Assembly: GCF_001270745.1 (NCBI RefSeq)
Contig: NZ_KQ434754.1
Span: 62,001 to 126,000, forward strand
Source of the DNA: Jiangella muralis
GTDB lineage: Bacteria; Actinomycetota; Actinomycetes; Jiangellales; Jiangellaceae
Direction of reading: 5' to 3'
Length of the DNA stretch: 64,000 nt
Positions 17,151 through 24,646 of this stretch are shown in pieces. The translations under genes and the position numbers were made by a program. The first letter of the stretch is position 1. Each line of letters starts with the position of its first letter. Below the pieces are notes generated by a model. The model was not told the origin of the DNA, did not search any database, and saw only the letters and a list, made by a program, of their open reading frames with translations.

Positions 17151-18595
17151 CCGCCGACGTCGAGTTCGGCGCCGCCGACGACCCCACCACGCCGAGCCCT
17201 GGCGCCCCCGTCCGCGCCCCGGCCATGCGCGCCTACTGCGCCACCCTGGCCCGCTTCACCTCGTCGGTGCAGAGCACGGAGCAGTTGCTTCGCAACGACG
17301 ACGCCGGCACGCGCGAAGACACCGAGCAGCGCGAGCAGACCGCCGCCACCCGGCTCCGTGGCATCCACCGCGCCTCCTCCGCCGCCGACGACGGCCTCGC
17401 CCACTGCGCCGCGGTCCGCTCCGAGTACGGCCTCACCTCTGACCCTCCCGACGACGGCCCCGGCCCGCACCCGGCCCGCTACGGCCGCGCCTCTCACCCT
17501 CCCGACCCTGACCCTCTCCCTTCCGACGAAGGTCCCGGCCCGCACCTGGACCGCTACGCGCGCACCCCCCTCCTTCCCGGCCCCAGCCCTCTCCCCTCCG
17601 ACGAAGGTCCCGGCCCGCACTCGGACCGCTACGGCCTCGGCCCTGCTCGCGCCGGCCGCCCAGCCGCCGACGATCCGCCCGCCGGCCACCTCCCACCGGC
17701 CGCGGCCAACCGCCCGGCATACGAGCCCTCGACCCGCCCGGCGTACGAGCCGCCGACCCGCCTGGTCGGCCACCGCTCGTCCCGCACCGACCCTGATCCG
17801 GACTACGGTCCGCCCACGGCCCGCCGTCCACCCGCCGACGACACGCTCGGCTTCGGCACCGGCACCGGCACCGGTCCGTACGTCGGCCACCCGTCCGCCA
17901 GCCACCCGTACGCCAGTCGCCCGGCCGGCGCCGATCACGTCCCGCTGGGTGGCACCGCCGCCCGCCGCGCCGACCTGAGCCTGCGCGGCACCGCCGTCGC
18001 ACCCGGGCCAGACTCACCCGAGCCAGGCTCAGCCGGCCCGCGCACCGCCGGACCCACCGAGGGCGACACCACCACAGCCGGTCCCACGAGCGGCGCCGCC
18101 ACCGCCGTCCATACCGACCCCGTCGTGCACCGAACGGCCCACCAGCTCGACGACCCCGCACCAACGCTCGACCGATTGCGGCGCACCGGCGGCGCCGACC
18201 TCGGCGTCGCGCTGACCGCGCTCGGCCGGCGGCGCGACGAGCTGAAGCTGGCCGAGGTCGAGTTCGAGACCTGGCTCGTAGCCCACGACGAACGGTCGCG
18301 GCGGGTCACGATGGGCGCCGTCGTGGGCGCAGGGCTGGCCGGGGCGGCCGTCATGGTTGTCGCCGGCACCCGCACGTCCGCCGCCATGACGCTCGCGCTG
18401 CTGATCGTCTGCACGCTGGCCGTCGTCGCGGTCGGCCTGGGCGTGGCCGCGGCCCGCCGGCTCCCCCGGGTGTGCCGGGGCGCCGGGCTCGCGCGCCGGC
18501 CGGACGCAGCGGCGCTGGTGAGGTACGGGGGCCGCATCGGCGGGGTGGCGCTGCTCGCCCTCACGGCGGCCAACATCGCGGCCGGAGCGTTCTGA
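17147..18595 (+). CDS. membrane protein with repetitive Pro/Asp-rich linker, unknown function
   Basis: 482 aa, starting in a 4-base overlap with the ATPase gene. Three parts are visible: an N-terminal helical domain (~1-95, with a possible heptad pattern around QSTEQLLRNDDAGTREDTEQ); a long low-complexity linker of Pro, Asp, Gly, Arg and Tyr (~96-330) with 25-residue repeats containing DEGPGPHxDRY; and a C-terminal part (~385-482) with three hydrophobic segments, the last at the extreme C-terminus. It may be the membrane anchor for the soluble ATPase encoded upstream. That is inference from overlap and topology. No family recognised. Confidence 0.7.
   Translation: MTADVEFGAADDPTTPSPGAPVRAPAMRAYCATLARFTSSVQSTEQLLRNDDAGTREDTEQREQTAATRLRGIHRASSAADDGLAHCAAVRSEYGLTSDPPDDGPGPHPARYGRASHPPDPDPLPSDEGPGPHLDRYARTPLLPGPSPLPSDEGPGPHSDRYGLGPARAGRPAADDPPAGHLPPAAANRPAYEPSTRPAYEPPTRLVGHRSSRTDPDPDYGPPTARRPPADDTLGFGTGTGTGPYVGHPSASHPYASRPAGADHVPLGGTAARRADLSLRGTAVAPGPDSPEPGSAGPRTAGPTEGDTTTAGPTSGAATAVHTDPVVHRTAHQLDDPAPTLDRLRRTGGADLGVALTALGRRRDELKLAEVEFETWLVAHDERSRRVTMGAVVGAGLAGAAVMVVAGTRTSAAMTLALLIVCTLAVVAVGLGVAAARRLPRVCRGAGLARRPDAAALVRYGGRIGGVALLALTAANIAAGAF
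17440..17640 (+). repeat. 75-bp in-frame tandem repeat (about 2.5 copies)
   Basis: Units beginning CGACGAAGGTCCCGGCCCGC (first copy CGACGACGGCCCCGG) start at 17449, 17524 and 17599, exactly 75 bp or 25 codons apart. The third copy decays after ~38 bases. Because the period is a multiple of three, copy-number change would keep the reading frame. Confidence 0.8.
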
Positions 18596-18705
18596 AATAT
18601 CAGCGCCACCTGTCACATTCGCCCTCTCAAAACGACCTACAGGAAGTAAGCGGCCGCATCCGGATCCCGGCAGGGTGGGGCCCCAGAACGAGAAGGGCGG
18701 CAGCC

Positions 18706-19311
18706 ATGCCGAGCATCAAGGAATCCGGCGAGATCCTCATCGACGTCGCCGGCGGGCTGACCCGCGGCGGCGACGAGACCTCGCGCGGGCTCACCGAGCT
18801 GGAGCAGAAGGCCAACGCGGCCATCGAGGCGCTGACTGACCTACGTGCGCCGGCCGAGGAGGCCAAGGCGGCCGCTGAACGGCTGCGGGCCCGGGCCGAG
18901 AACGCGCGCGCGAAGTTCGAGGAGCTCGAGCGCGCCGCCTCGGTCACGGAGGACGGCGCCCGTCTGCTGCAGACCGCCTGCGACGACCTCCAGCGCGGCG
19001 ACGCCGACCTCGCCGGTGCGTTCGAGCCGCAGATCCGGCCCATCGCCGCGCAGGTCACCCAGTTCACCGAGAGCCTGCGGCAGAGCGCCGACCGTCTCGA
19101 ACGGGCCGTCGACGGCGTCGCCGAGGGCGCGCAGCAGATCGGCCGGAGCACCGACCAGCTGCTCGACCACGGCGAACAGATCACGAAGGGCGCCGGGCAG
19201 GTCACGTCCAACCTCGCCCAGGTGAAGAAGCGGCTCGCCCAGGTCATCCCGGCCGCCGCGCGAGCCGTCCGCGACCGCGGCCGCGAAGCCGTCCACGTCG
19301 CGCGGCGGTAG
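18706..19311 (+). CDS. coiled-coil protein of the FtsK-like cassette
   Basis: 201 aa from ATG 18706, preceded by AGAAGGGCGG. Apart from a short N-terminal stretch (MPSIKESGEILIDVAGGL) the protein is almost all helical and Ala/Glu/Arg/Gln-rich. Long heptad-like runs appear (LTELEQKANAAIEAL, AKAAAERLRARAENARAKFEELE, VDGVAEGAQQIGRSTDQLLD), recalling methyl-accepting-chemotaxis or apolipoprotein-type coiled coils. No TM and no signal peptide, so it should be cytoplasmic. It lies 110 bp after the membrane-protein gene and 2 bp before the next coiled-coil gene. Function unknown; probably a structural or scaffold partner. Confidence 0.7.
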   Translation: MPSIKESGEILIDVAGGLTRGGDETSRGLTELEQKANAAIEALTDLRAPAEEAKAAAERLRARAENARAKFEELERAASVTEDGARLLQTACDDLQRGDADLAGAFEPQIRPIAAQVTQFTESLRQSADRLERAVDGVAEGAQQIGRSTDQLLDHGEQITKGAGQVTSNLAQVKKRLAQVIPAAARAVRDRGREAVHVARR

Positions 19312-19313
19312 CC

Positions 19314-19706
19314 ATGTCCACGGCGCCGGCCACCCTCGGCGGCATCGAGGAAGAGATCCGCCTGCTGCGCGAGTCGCAGCGGGCCCTCCAGGCCGCCCTC
19401 GCCGCGGCGGTGCGCGGCCGCGACGACACCACCGCCGATCTCACGGCCGTCCAGAAGCGCATCACCACGAAGACCAGCCAGGCGCTCCCCCACGACGCCG
19501 CCATCCGCGAGCGCATCGGCAGCGCCATCAAGTCCTCGTTCACGACAGCGGACCACGCCCTCACCGCCCGCTGGAACGAGATCGTCGGCCTGCTCAAGAA
19601 GGCGGGCGAGCGGGTCGACGCGGCGTTGCTCGACGCCGAGGACCGGCGACTGCGACGTGAGGAGGCGGACCAACGGGCTCGTCAGGCCCAGCACCGCACC
19701 GCGTAG
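19314..19706 (+). CDS. small coiled-coil protein of the FtsK-like cassette
   Basis: 130 aa, starting 2 bp after the previous stop, so co-translated. The sequence is helical throughout, with IEEEIRLLRESQRALQAALAAAVRG at the start, a central segment with HDAAIRERIGSAIKSSF, and a charged C-terminus (LLDAEDRRLRREEADQRARQ). No TM, no known domain. Together with the upstream coiled-coil gene it may form a hetero-oligomer; this rests on gene order only. Confidence 0.65.
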   Translation: MSTAPATLGGIEEEIRLLRESQRALQAALAAAVRGRDDTTADLTAVQKRITTKTSQALPHDAAIRERIGSAIKSSFTTADHALTARWNEIVGLLKKAGERVDAALLDAEDRRLRREEADQRARQAQHRTA

Positions 19707-20173
19707 CCCGGCGGCGCAGCTTAGCCGGCCGCGCCGCGCAACCCGGCCACACCGCGTACCCGGGGGTGCCGCGTAGCCCGGCCACACCGCCGGCGCGGCA
19801 GCACCCGCCCGGCCCAGCCACACCGCCCGGCCCACTCGCACCGCGTGGCCAGCGCCCCCGCCGGCCAGGTCGCGCCGCGTCACCCGGCCGCGCCGCGTCA
19901 CCCGGCCGCCCCACGCAACCCGGCCATACCGTCCGGCCCGCCCATATCGCCCGGCCCACCCATACCGCCGGCCCACTCACACCGCGTAGCCAGCACCCAC
20001 GCCGGCCCGGCCGCGCCGCGCAACCCCGCCGCGCCGCGCAACCCGGCCACACCGCCGGCCCACTCGCGCCTCGTACCCGGTCGCGCCGCGCAACCCCGCC
20101 GCGCCGCGCAACCCGGCCGCGCCGCGTCACGCAGCCGCGCCGTAAACCCCTGGCCCAGCCGGGAACCATGCGC
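19707..20173. repeat. C-rich degenerate tandem-repeat block
   Basis: About 470 bp with no supported gene, made of imperfect ~17-18-bp units around CGCGCCGCGCAACCCGGC, with variants CGCGTCACCCGGC, CACACCGCCGGCCCA and CATACCGCCCGGCCC. A 37-bp segment occurs twice without mismatch, at 20012-20048 and 20082-20118. The plus strand is very C-rich, so the strands are strongly skewed. All frames are open here, but the translations are monotonous Arg/Pro or Gly/Arg/Cys strings with no start signals. It lies between the coiled-coil gene and the acetyltransferase. Confidence 0.75.
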
Positions 20174-20179
20174 TAGACA
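20174..20179 (+). promoter_or_regulatory. possible -10 element of the Eis-like gene (leaderless)
   Basis: TAGACA lies 6 bases before the GTG at 20186, and no ribosome-binding site sits between. The layout fits a leaderless transcript. Inference from position alone. Confidence 0.35.
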
Positions 20180-20185
20180 GGGACG

Positions 20186-21415
20186 GTGACGAACGACCTG
20201 GTCCTGCGCACAGCCACCGACGCCGACTACGTGGAGTTGGAAGCACACATCGCCAACGCGTTCCTCGAGGACGTCGACGAGGACACCGCCGACCACAACC
20301 GGATGATCTTCGAGCCCGGCCGCACCCAGCTGATGACCGACGCCGGGCGCATCGTGGGCTCGGGTCTCATCCTCACGCGCGATCTCAGCGTGCCGGGCAG
20401 CGTCATCCCGGCCGCCCACGTCACCGGGGTCGCGGTCGCGTCGACGCATCGGCGGCGCGGCGTGTTGACCACGCTCATGAACACCATGCTGGCCGAGGCG
20501 CACGACCGCGGCACCGAGCCGCTCGCGGTGCTCTGGGCCAGCGAGAGCGCCATCTACGGGCGATACGGCTACGGCCTGGCGTCGTGGCGGGTGTCGTACG
20601 AGATCGGCAGCCGCGACACCACCGTCGGCGGCAGCCCGCCCGACGGCGGCCGGCTACGGACGGCCGCCACCCGCGACGTGCTCGACGAGATCGTGGCGGT
20701 GTTCGACCGCGTGCTGGCGCAGCGACCCGGCATGTCCACCCGGCCGGGCCAGTGGTGGGAGTACCTCACCGCCGACCCGAAGGGCTGGCGGCGTGGCATG
20801 TCGTCCGAGCGCACCGTCGTGTACGAGGACGACGGCGGCGTGCGCGGCTACGCCCGGTACCGCCTCAAGTCCGGCTGGGGCGAGAGCGGCCCCGACGGCG
20901 AGGTCCGCGTCACCGAGCTGCTCGCCGAGACGCCCGACGCGCACGCCGCGCTCTGGCGGTTCCTGACGTCGGTCGACCTCGTCCGCACGGTCAAGTACGG
21001 CCACGGTCCCGTCGACGACCCGCTGCCGCACCTGGTCAACAACCCCGACGCGCTGGTCGGGTCGACCGGTGCATCGCTGTGGGTACGCATCCTCGACGTC
21101 CCGGGTGCGCTCGCGGCCCGGCGCTACGCCGCCCCCATCGACGTCGTGCTCGAGGTCACCGACCCCACGTTCGCCGGCAATACCGGCCGCTGGCGACTGG
21201 TCGCCGACGACGCCAAGGCCGACGTCACGCCCACCGACGCCGGCGCCGACCTCGCCCTGGACGTCCGCGCGCTCGGCGCGCTCTATCTCGGTGGCGTCTC
21301 GGCGGCCACGCTGGCGGCCGGCGGACTCGTGACCGAGCGCACGCCCGGCTCCGTCGCCCGCCTCTCGACGGCGTTCGGCTGGCACCGGGCCCCGGTCACG
21401 GTCGAGATCTTCTGA
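20186..21415 (+). CDS. Eis-like GNAT family N-acetyltransferase
   Basis: 409 aa, the size of the mycobacterial Eis family, which moves acetyl groups from acetyl-CoA to amines (aminoglycosides, lysines). The N-terminal GNAT domain has the acetyl-CoA motif VAVASTHRRRGVL (~residues 77-90) and the conserved ASESAIYGRYGYGLA segment holding the catalytic Tyr. A second GNAT-like and a C-terminal SCP2-like domain follow. The protein ends in Phe (VEIF), matching the C-terminal carboxylate that acts as the base in Eis. The start is GTG 20186, probably leaderless. No resistance phenotype can be deduced from sequence. Confidence 0.87.
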   Translation: MTNDLVLRTATDADYVELEAHIANAFLEDVDEDTADHNRMIFEPGRTQLMTDAGRIVGSGLILTRDLSVPGSVIPAAHVTGVAVASTHRRRGVLTTLMNTMLAEAHDRGTEPLAVLWASESAIYGRYGYGLASWRVSYEIGSRDTTVGGSPPDGGRLRTAATRDVLDEIVAVFDRVLAQRPGMSTRPGQWWEYLTADPKGWRRGMSSERTVVYEDDGGVRGYARYRLKSGWGESGPDGEVRVTELLAETPDAHAALWRFLTSVDLVRTVKYGHGPVDDPLPHLVNNPDALVGSTGASLWVRILDVPGALAARRYAAPIDVVLEVTDPTFAGNTGRWRLVADDAKADVTPTDAGADLALDVRALGALYLGGVSAATLAAGGLVTERTPGSVARLSTAFGWHRAPVTVEIF

Positions 21416-21554
21416 CCCAGGAGCGGGTCACGCACCTCGCCAGCGGGAACCGGACCGGCGCCGGAACGAGCGGCGGCCTCGACGACCGGTTCGCGTGACT
21501 CTCGACAGGTCGGTCTTCAGCCGGGTGAACGGGCCGCCCTCGACCTGCCGGCGG

Positions 21555-21863
21555 TCAGCTGGTGCCCCAGCCCTCGGTGTCGATCTTCCGGTTCCGGTTG
21601 CGCCGCGCCATGATGCTGCCGAGCGCGAGCACGAGCAGCACCAGGCACACCAGCAGGACGACGTGCGCACCGCTGATGCCGGCGCCGTCCCAGCCGGGGA
21701 CCTCCCAGACGGCGTCGTCGGGGGAGGCGATGAAGCCGCGGTCGATCATCCACTCGCGGCCCTCGTCCCACGAGCTGAACACCAGCGGCGCCACCACCGG
21801 CAGGGCCAGCGGCGCGGCGAGGAACATCATGAACACGTCGTTGTCGGAGACGTTGTCGGCCAT
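21555..21863 (-). CDS. small membrane protein at the 3' end of the T4SS-like block
   Basis: 102 aa from ATG 21863, 8 bp after the stop of the FtsK/T4CP-like gene, so probably co-transcribed. Two hydrophobic segments are visible (VFMMFLAAPLALPVVAPLVF near the N-terminus and AHVVLLVCLVLLVLALGSIM near residues 66-86). Between them lies an extracytoplasmic or cytoplasmic loop rich in Trp and Asp, and the tail is basic. No family recognised. It is the last gene of the minus-strand secretion block and the 140 bp beyond it show no clear terminator. Confidence 0.6.
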   Translation of the reverse strand: MADNVSDNDVFMMFLAAPLALPVVAPLVFSSWDEGREWMIDRGFIASPDDAVWEVPGWDGAGISGAHVVLLVCLVLLVLALGSIMARRNRNRKIDTEGWGTS

Positions 21864-21871
21864 GGCGCCCC

Positions 21872-23734
21872 TCAGTAGATGCCGTCGCTGAGGTGCCGGA
21901 TGCGCACCGCCAGGGTGCGCGACACCACCTGGGAGCCGGCGCCGTCGTTGCCGCGCCAGCGGATCAGCAGCTTGGTGCCGTCGTTCTGGACCGGCTCGAC
22001 CTGCTCGATGATCACCCAGCCGGTGTCGTCGTCGAGGCGGGCGAGGCTGCCGGCCTGCAGCTGCGACACCATGACCATCTCGGACCAGCCGGCGGTCTCG
22101 ACCTGCGTGGACGCGGCCGCCGCCGACCCGCCGCCGGAGGTGCGGGCGCGGCTCCAGTCGGCGAGGCCGGACGTGCCGGGGCTGTAGCCCTCGGCGAGGT
22201 CGGCGTTGAGGTTGACCCGCCACGACGCCTCTGGGCTGTCGGCCAGCGCCCGGGACCGCTGCACGTGCAGGACGGGGTGCGTGACGACGCTGGGACGCAG
22301 CGCGTCGAGCAGGTAGAGGTCCTGCTCGTCGTTGACGCGGCGCGCCTCACGCGGGTCGGGGGTCCAGTAGCACTGGATCAGCGCCGGCGTGGCATCGCCG
22401 GACTGGACGACGGCCCGGCCGGGCACCGGTTCGGCCGGCTCGGTCGGACGGTCGCTGCCCCACAGTGTCGACGCAGCGCGGCTGTCGAGGCGGCCGAGCG
22501 CCACGACGGTGCCGACGTCGTCGCGGTTCTCCTCGCGCAGCAGTGGGTCGTCGGCGCGCTGCATGCTGAGGACGACGTACACGTTGACCTGGCGGCCGTG
22601 GCGAAGCAGGTCGGTGACGCGGTCGTGCGCCAGCGACGCGGCCGCCGGGCCCTGGCCGGCCCGGTTGGCGGCGTCGGCGACGGCGGTGGCGAACTCGCGG
22701 AAGTGGTGGACGACGACGACCAGCGGCTCGAGCTCGCTGCGGCTGGACCCGGACTCGATCAGCGCGACCCGGCCCTCCATCTCGCGCCACGCCTGGTTGA
22801 GCACGACGATCTGGTCGTCGAGCGTGGACGCGACGATCTGCACGTTCGGCCAGTCGCGCACGCCCAGCAGGTCGACCCGGCGGTGGTCGATGATCCACAC
22901 GGGCCACCCGCGCGCGGCCGCCTCGACGACGATGCCGGTGAGCAGCACCCGCTTCCCGGCGCCGGACCGCCCGAGCACCAGCAGGTGACCCTGCGGCGCG
23001 GCGAGGTTCCAGCCGACCCGCGTACCGGTGGCGTCGACGCCGAGCGGCACCAGCCACGACGACAGGTCGCCCTGCGTCGGCACCGGACGGGCGACCTTGT
23101 CGGGCAGCGCCCGGCGGACGGCGTCGCGGGCGCGCTCGGCGCGCGCGGCCGGCTCGGGGGTGAGCGAACCGATGCTCCGCGTCGGGTCGCGCAACGTGAG
23201 CCGATGGCCACGAACGTTGTGGCGGCCGACGGTGTACTGCTCGTCCAGCTGCTGGTGCACGGCCTCGGCGACCCCGGCGGCCCAGTCGGGCGCGGAGTCG
23301 TCGACCTCGGTCGGGTACTGGATGTTCAGCACGTGCGGGACGCCGACCCAGCCGCCCCGCCACTGCCGCGCGTCGATGTCGAGGTACGACGCGTCGGGCA
23401 CGCCGATGTGCCGGGCCAGCGCCTCGGCGAGGTCGGCAACGGTGTTCTGGCGCAGCCGCCGCCGGACGGACACCGCGTACAGCGCGCCGGCGCAGGCCAG
23501 CGTCGGCAGCAGGAACAGCACGCCGATGTCGGGCTCGTCGAGCGTGGCCAGGATCGCCCACATCGCCACGGCCAGGAACACGACGCCGACGGCGCTGGCG
23601 GCCAGCTGCCACGGTGCGAAGCCCTTGATGGTGGGCTCGGCCGGGCGCGCCGACGCGAACCTGTCGTCGCGGCCGTCCGGGTCGGGCGGCCCGGACGCGG
23701 CGGCGAAGGTGTCGGCAGGGTCATGTGGCGCCAC
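21872..23734 (-). CDS. FtsK/T4CP-like membrane ATPase-fold protein with degenerate Walker motifs
   Basis: 620 aa from GTG 23734, preceded by GGAGAGG. Two TM segments near residues 40-85 (WQLAASAVGVVFLAVAMWAIL and VLFLLPTLACAGALYAV) are followed by a cytoplasmic P-loop domain with HLLVLGRSGAGKRVLL and, later, a C-terminal domain of ~100 residues. Topology and position recall VirD4/TcpA coupling proteins of actinobacterial conjugation loci. The P-loop has Arg where Thr/Ser normally follows the Lys (GKR), and the strand where Walker B is expected reads VVVVHHF with no Asp-Glu. It may bind nucleotide poorly or not at all. Confidence 0.72.
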   Translation of the reverse strand: MAPHDPADTFAAASGPPDPDGRDDRFASARPAEPTIKGFAPWQLAASAVGVVFLAVAMWAILATLDEPDIGVLFLLPTLACAGALYAVSVRRRLRQNTVADLAEALARHIGVPDASYLDIDARQWRGGWVGVPHVLNIQYPTEVDDSAPDWAAGVAEAVHQQLDEQYTVGRHNVRGHRLTLRDPTRSIGSLTPEPAARAERARDAVRRALPDKVARPVPTQGDLSSWLVPLGVDATGTRVGWNLAAPQGHLLVLGRSGAGKRVLLTGIVVEAAARGWPVWIIDHRRVDLLGVRDWPNVQIVASTLDDQIVVLNQAWREMEGRVALIESGSSRSELEPLVVVVHHFREFATAVADAANRAGQGPAAASLAHDRVTDLLRHGRQVNVYVVLSMQRADDPLLREENRDDVGTVVALGRLDSRAASTLWGSDRPTEPAEPVPGRAVVQSGDATPALIQCYWTPDPREARRVNDEQDLYLLDALRPSVVTHPVLHVQRSRALADSPEASWRVNLNADLAEGYSPGTSGLADWSRARTSGGGSAAAASTQVETAGWSEMVMVSQLQAGSLARLDDDTGWVIIEQVEPVQNDGTKLLIRWRGNDGAGSQVVSRTLAVRIRHLSDGIY

Positions 23735-23827
23735 GCGACTGCCTCTCCGTTGTCGGTCCTCACTGTCGAAGGTGCGCCCGGATGCCCTGTTGTGACAAGG
23801 GGCGGCCCGGCGATGGGACGTCAGGCG

Positions 23828-24646
23828 TCAGCGGTGCGCCAGCGGCGTCTGCAGTTCGACGATGCGCCACGCGTCGTCGGCCGAGGCGCGTTCGAGGAAC
23901 GCGAACCACTGGTGCTCGACCAGCGGGCCGTTCCACGCGTCGCGGCCGATCGGCGTCATGCGGACGTAGAACCGGCGCTCGGCGCGGGTCGCGGTGTCGG
24001 CGGTGTCGACGTCGGTGGTGTGCGGCTCGATGGCGTTGATCGAGGCGAACGCCTGGTGCTGCGCCCACTGTTCCCAGTCGCGCTGGACGTCCTGCCGCAG
24101 GCCGTCGAGGTCGTAGGCGGTGGAGTCGTGCGGCGCGGCCAGCCACCCCTGGACCCGGGCCATGGCGTCCTCGGCCGACGCGTCGCTCGCGGCGTCGAAG
24201 CTGTACGCGGCGGTCAGCGCGGCGACGGCGACGGCGGTCGGGTCGGCGTCGTCGACGGTCGCGGCGTCGGGCACGACGACGGGTTCGGGCTGCCGCATGC
24301 CCGGCGGGAGGGTGGGGGTCTGACGGGGTGCGGGGGTCGGCTGGGCGGTCGGGGTGTCGGACGGCGCGAGCGGTTCCTCGGTGTCGCTGGGTCCGGCGCC
24401 GGTCGGCGGGTCGGCGGGCGGGTCGGAGCCGGCGTCGCCGGCGTCCGGCGGGCCGGGGTCGGCAGGGTCGGTGGCGTCGCCGGGACCGGCGGACGCACCG
24501 GGGCGCGGCGCACCTCCGGCGGAACCACCCGCGGAGCCGCCGCCGTCGCCGTCGTCGCCACCACCGCCGAGGACCAGCAGCAGCCCGACGACGGCGAGCA
24601 CCGCCGCGGCGGCGACGAGCAGCAGCGAGGAGCGCGACCGGGTCAT
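23828..24646 (-). CDS. membrane-anchored extracytoplasmic protein of the T4SS-like locus
   Basis: 272 aa from ATG 24646, overlapping the upstream hydrolase stop (ATGA). A short basic start and one TM segment (LLLVAAAAVLAVVGLLLVLGG) precede a ~110-residue Gly/Pro/Asp/Thr-rich linker. A folded C-terminal domain follows (~120-272; helical AYSFDAASDASAEDAMARV, then strands with ERRFYVRMTPIG and EHQWFAFLERA). The C-terminal domain looks like the NTF2-type fold used by VirB8/TcpC-like channel proteins, but that is a weak structural impression. It probably spans the periplasm-like zone and supports the translocation channel. Confidence 0.65.
   Translation of the reverse strand: MTRSRSSLLLVAAAAVLAVVGLLLVLGGGGDDGDGGGSAGGSAGGAPRPGASAGPGDATDPADPGPPDAGDAGSDPPADPPTGAGPSDTEEPLAPSDTPTAQPTPAPRQTPTLPPGMRQPEPVVVPDAATVDDADPTAVAVAALTAAYSFDAASDASAEDAMARVQGWLAAPHDSTAYDLDGLRQDVQRDWEQWAQHQAFASINAIEPHTTDVDTADTATRAERRFYVRMTPIGRDAWNGPLVEHQWFAFLERASADDAWRIVELQTPLAHR

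Noticed and set aside
19594-20503. Minus-strand open frames of ~190-200 codons across the C-rich repeat block, rich in Arg, Gly and Cys (RRGCAARPG-like units)
   Set aside because: They only translate the DNA repeat, run into the acetyltransferase and coiled-coil genes, and have no ribosome-binding site.
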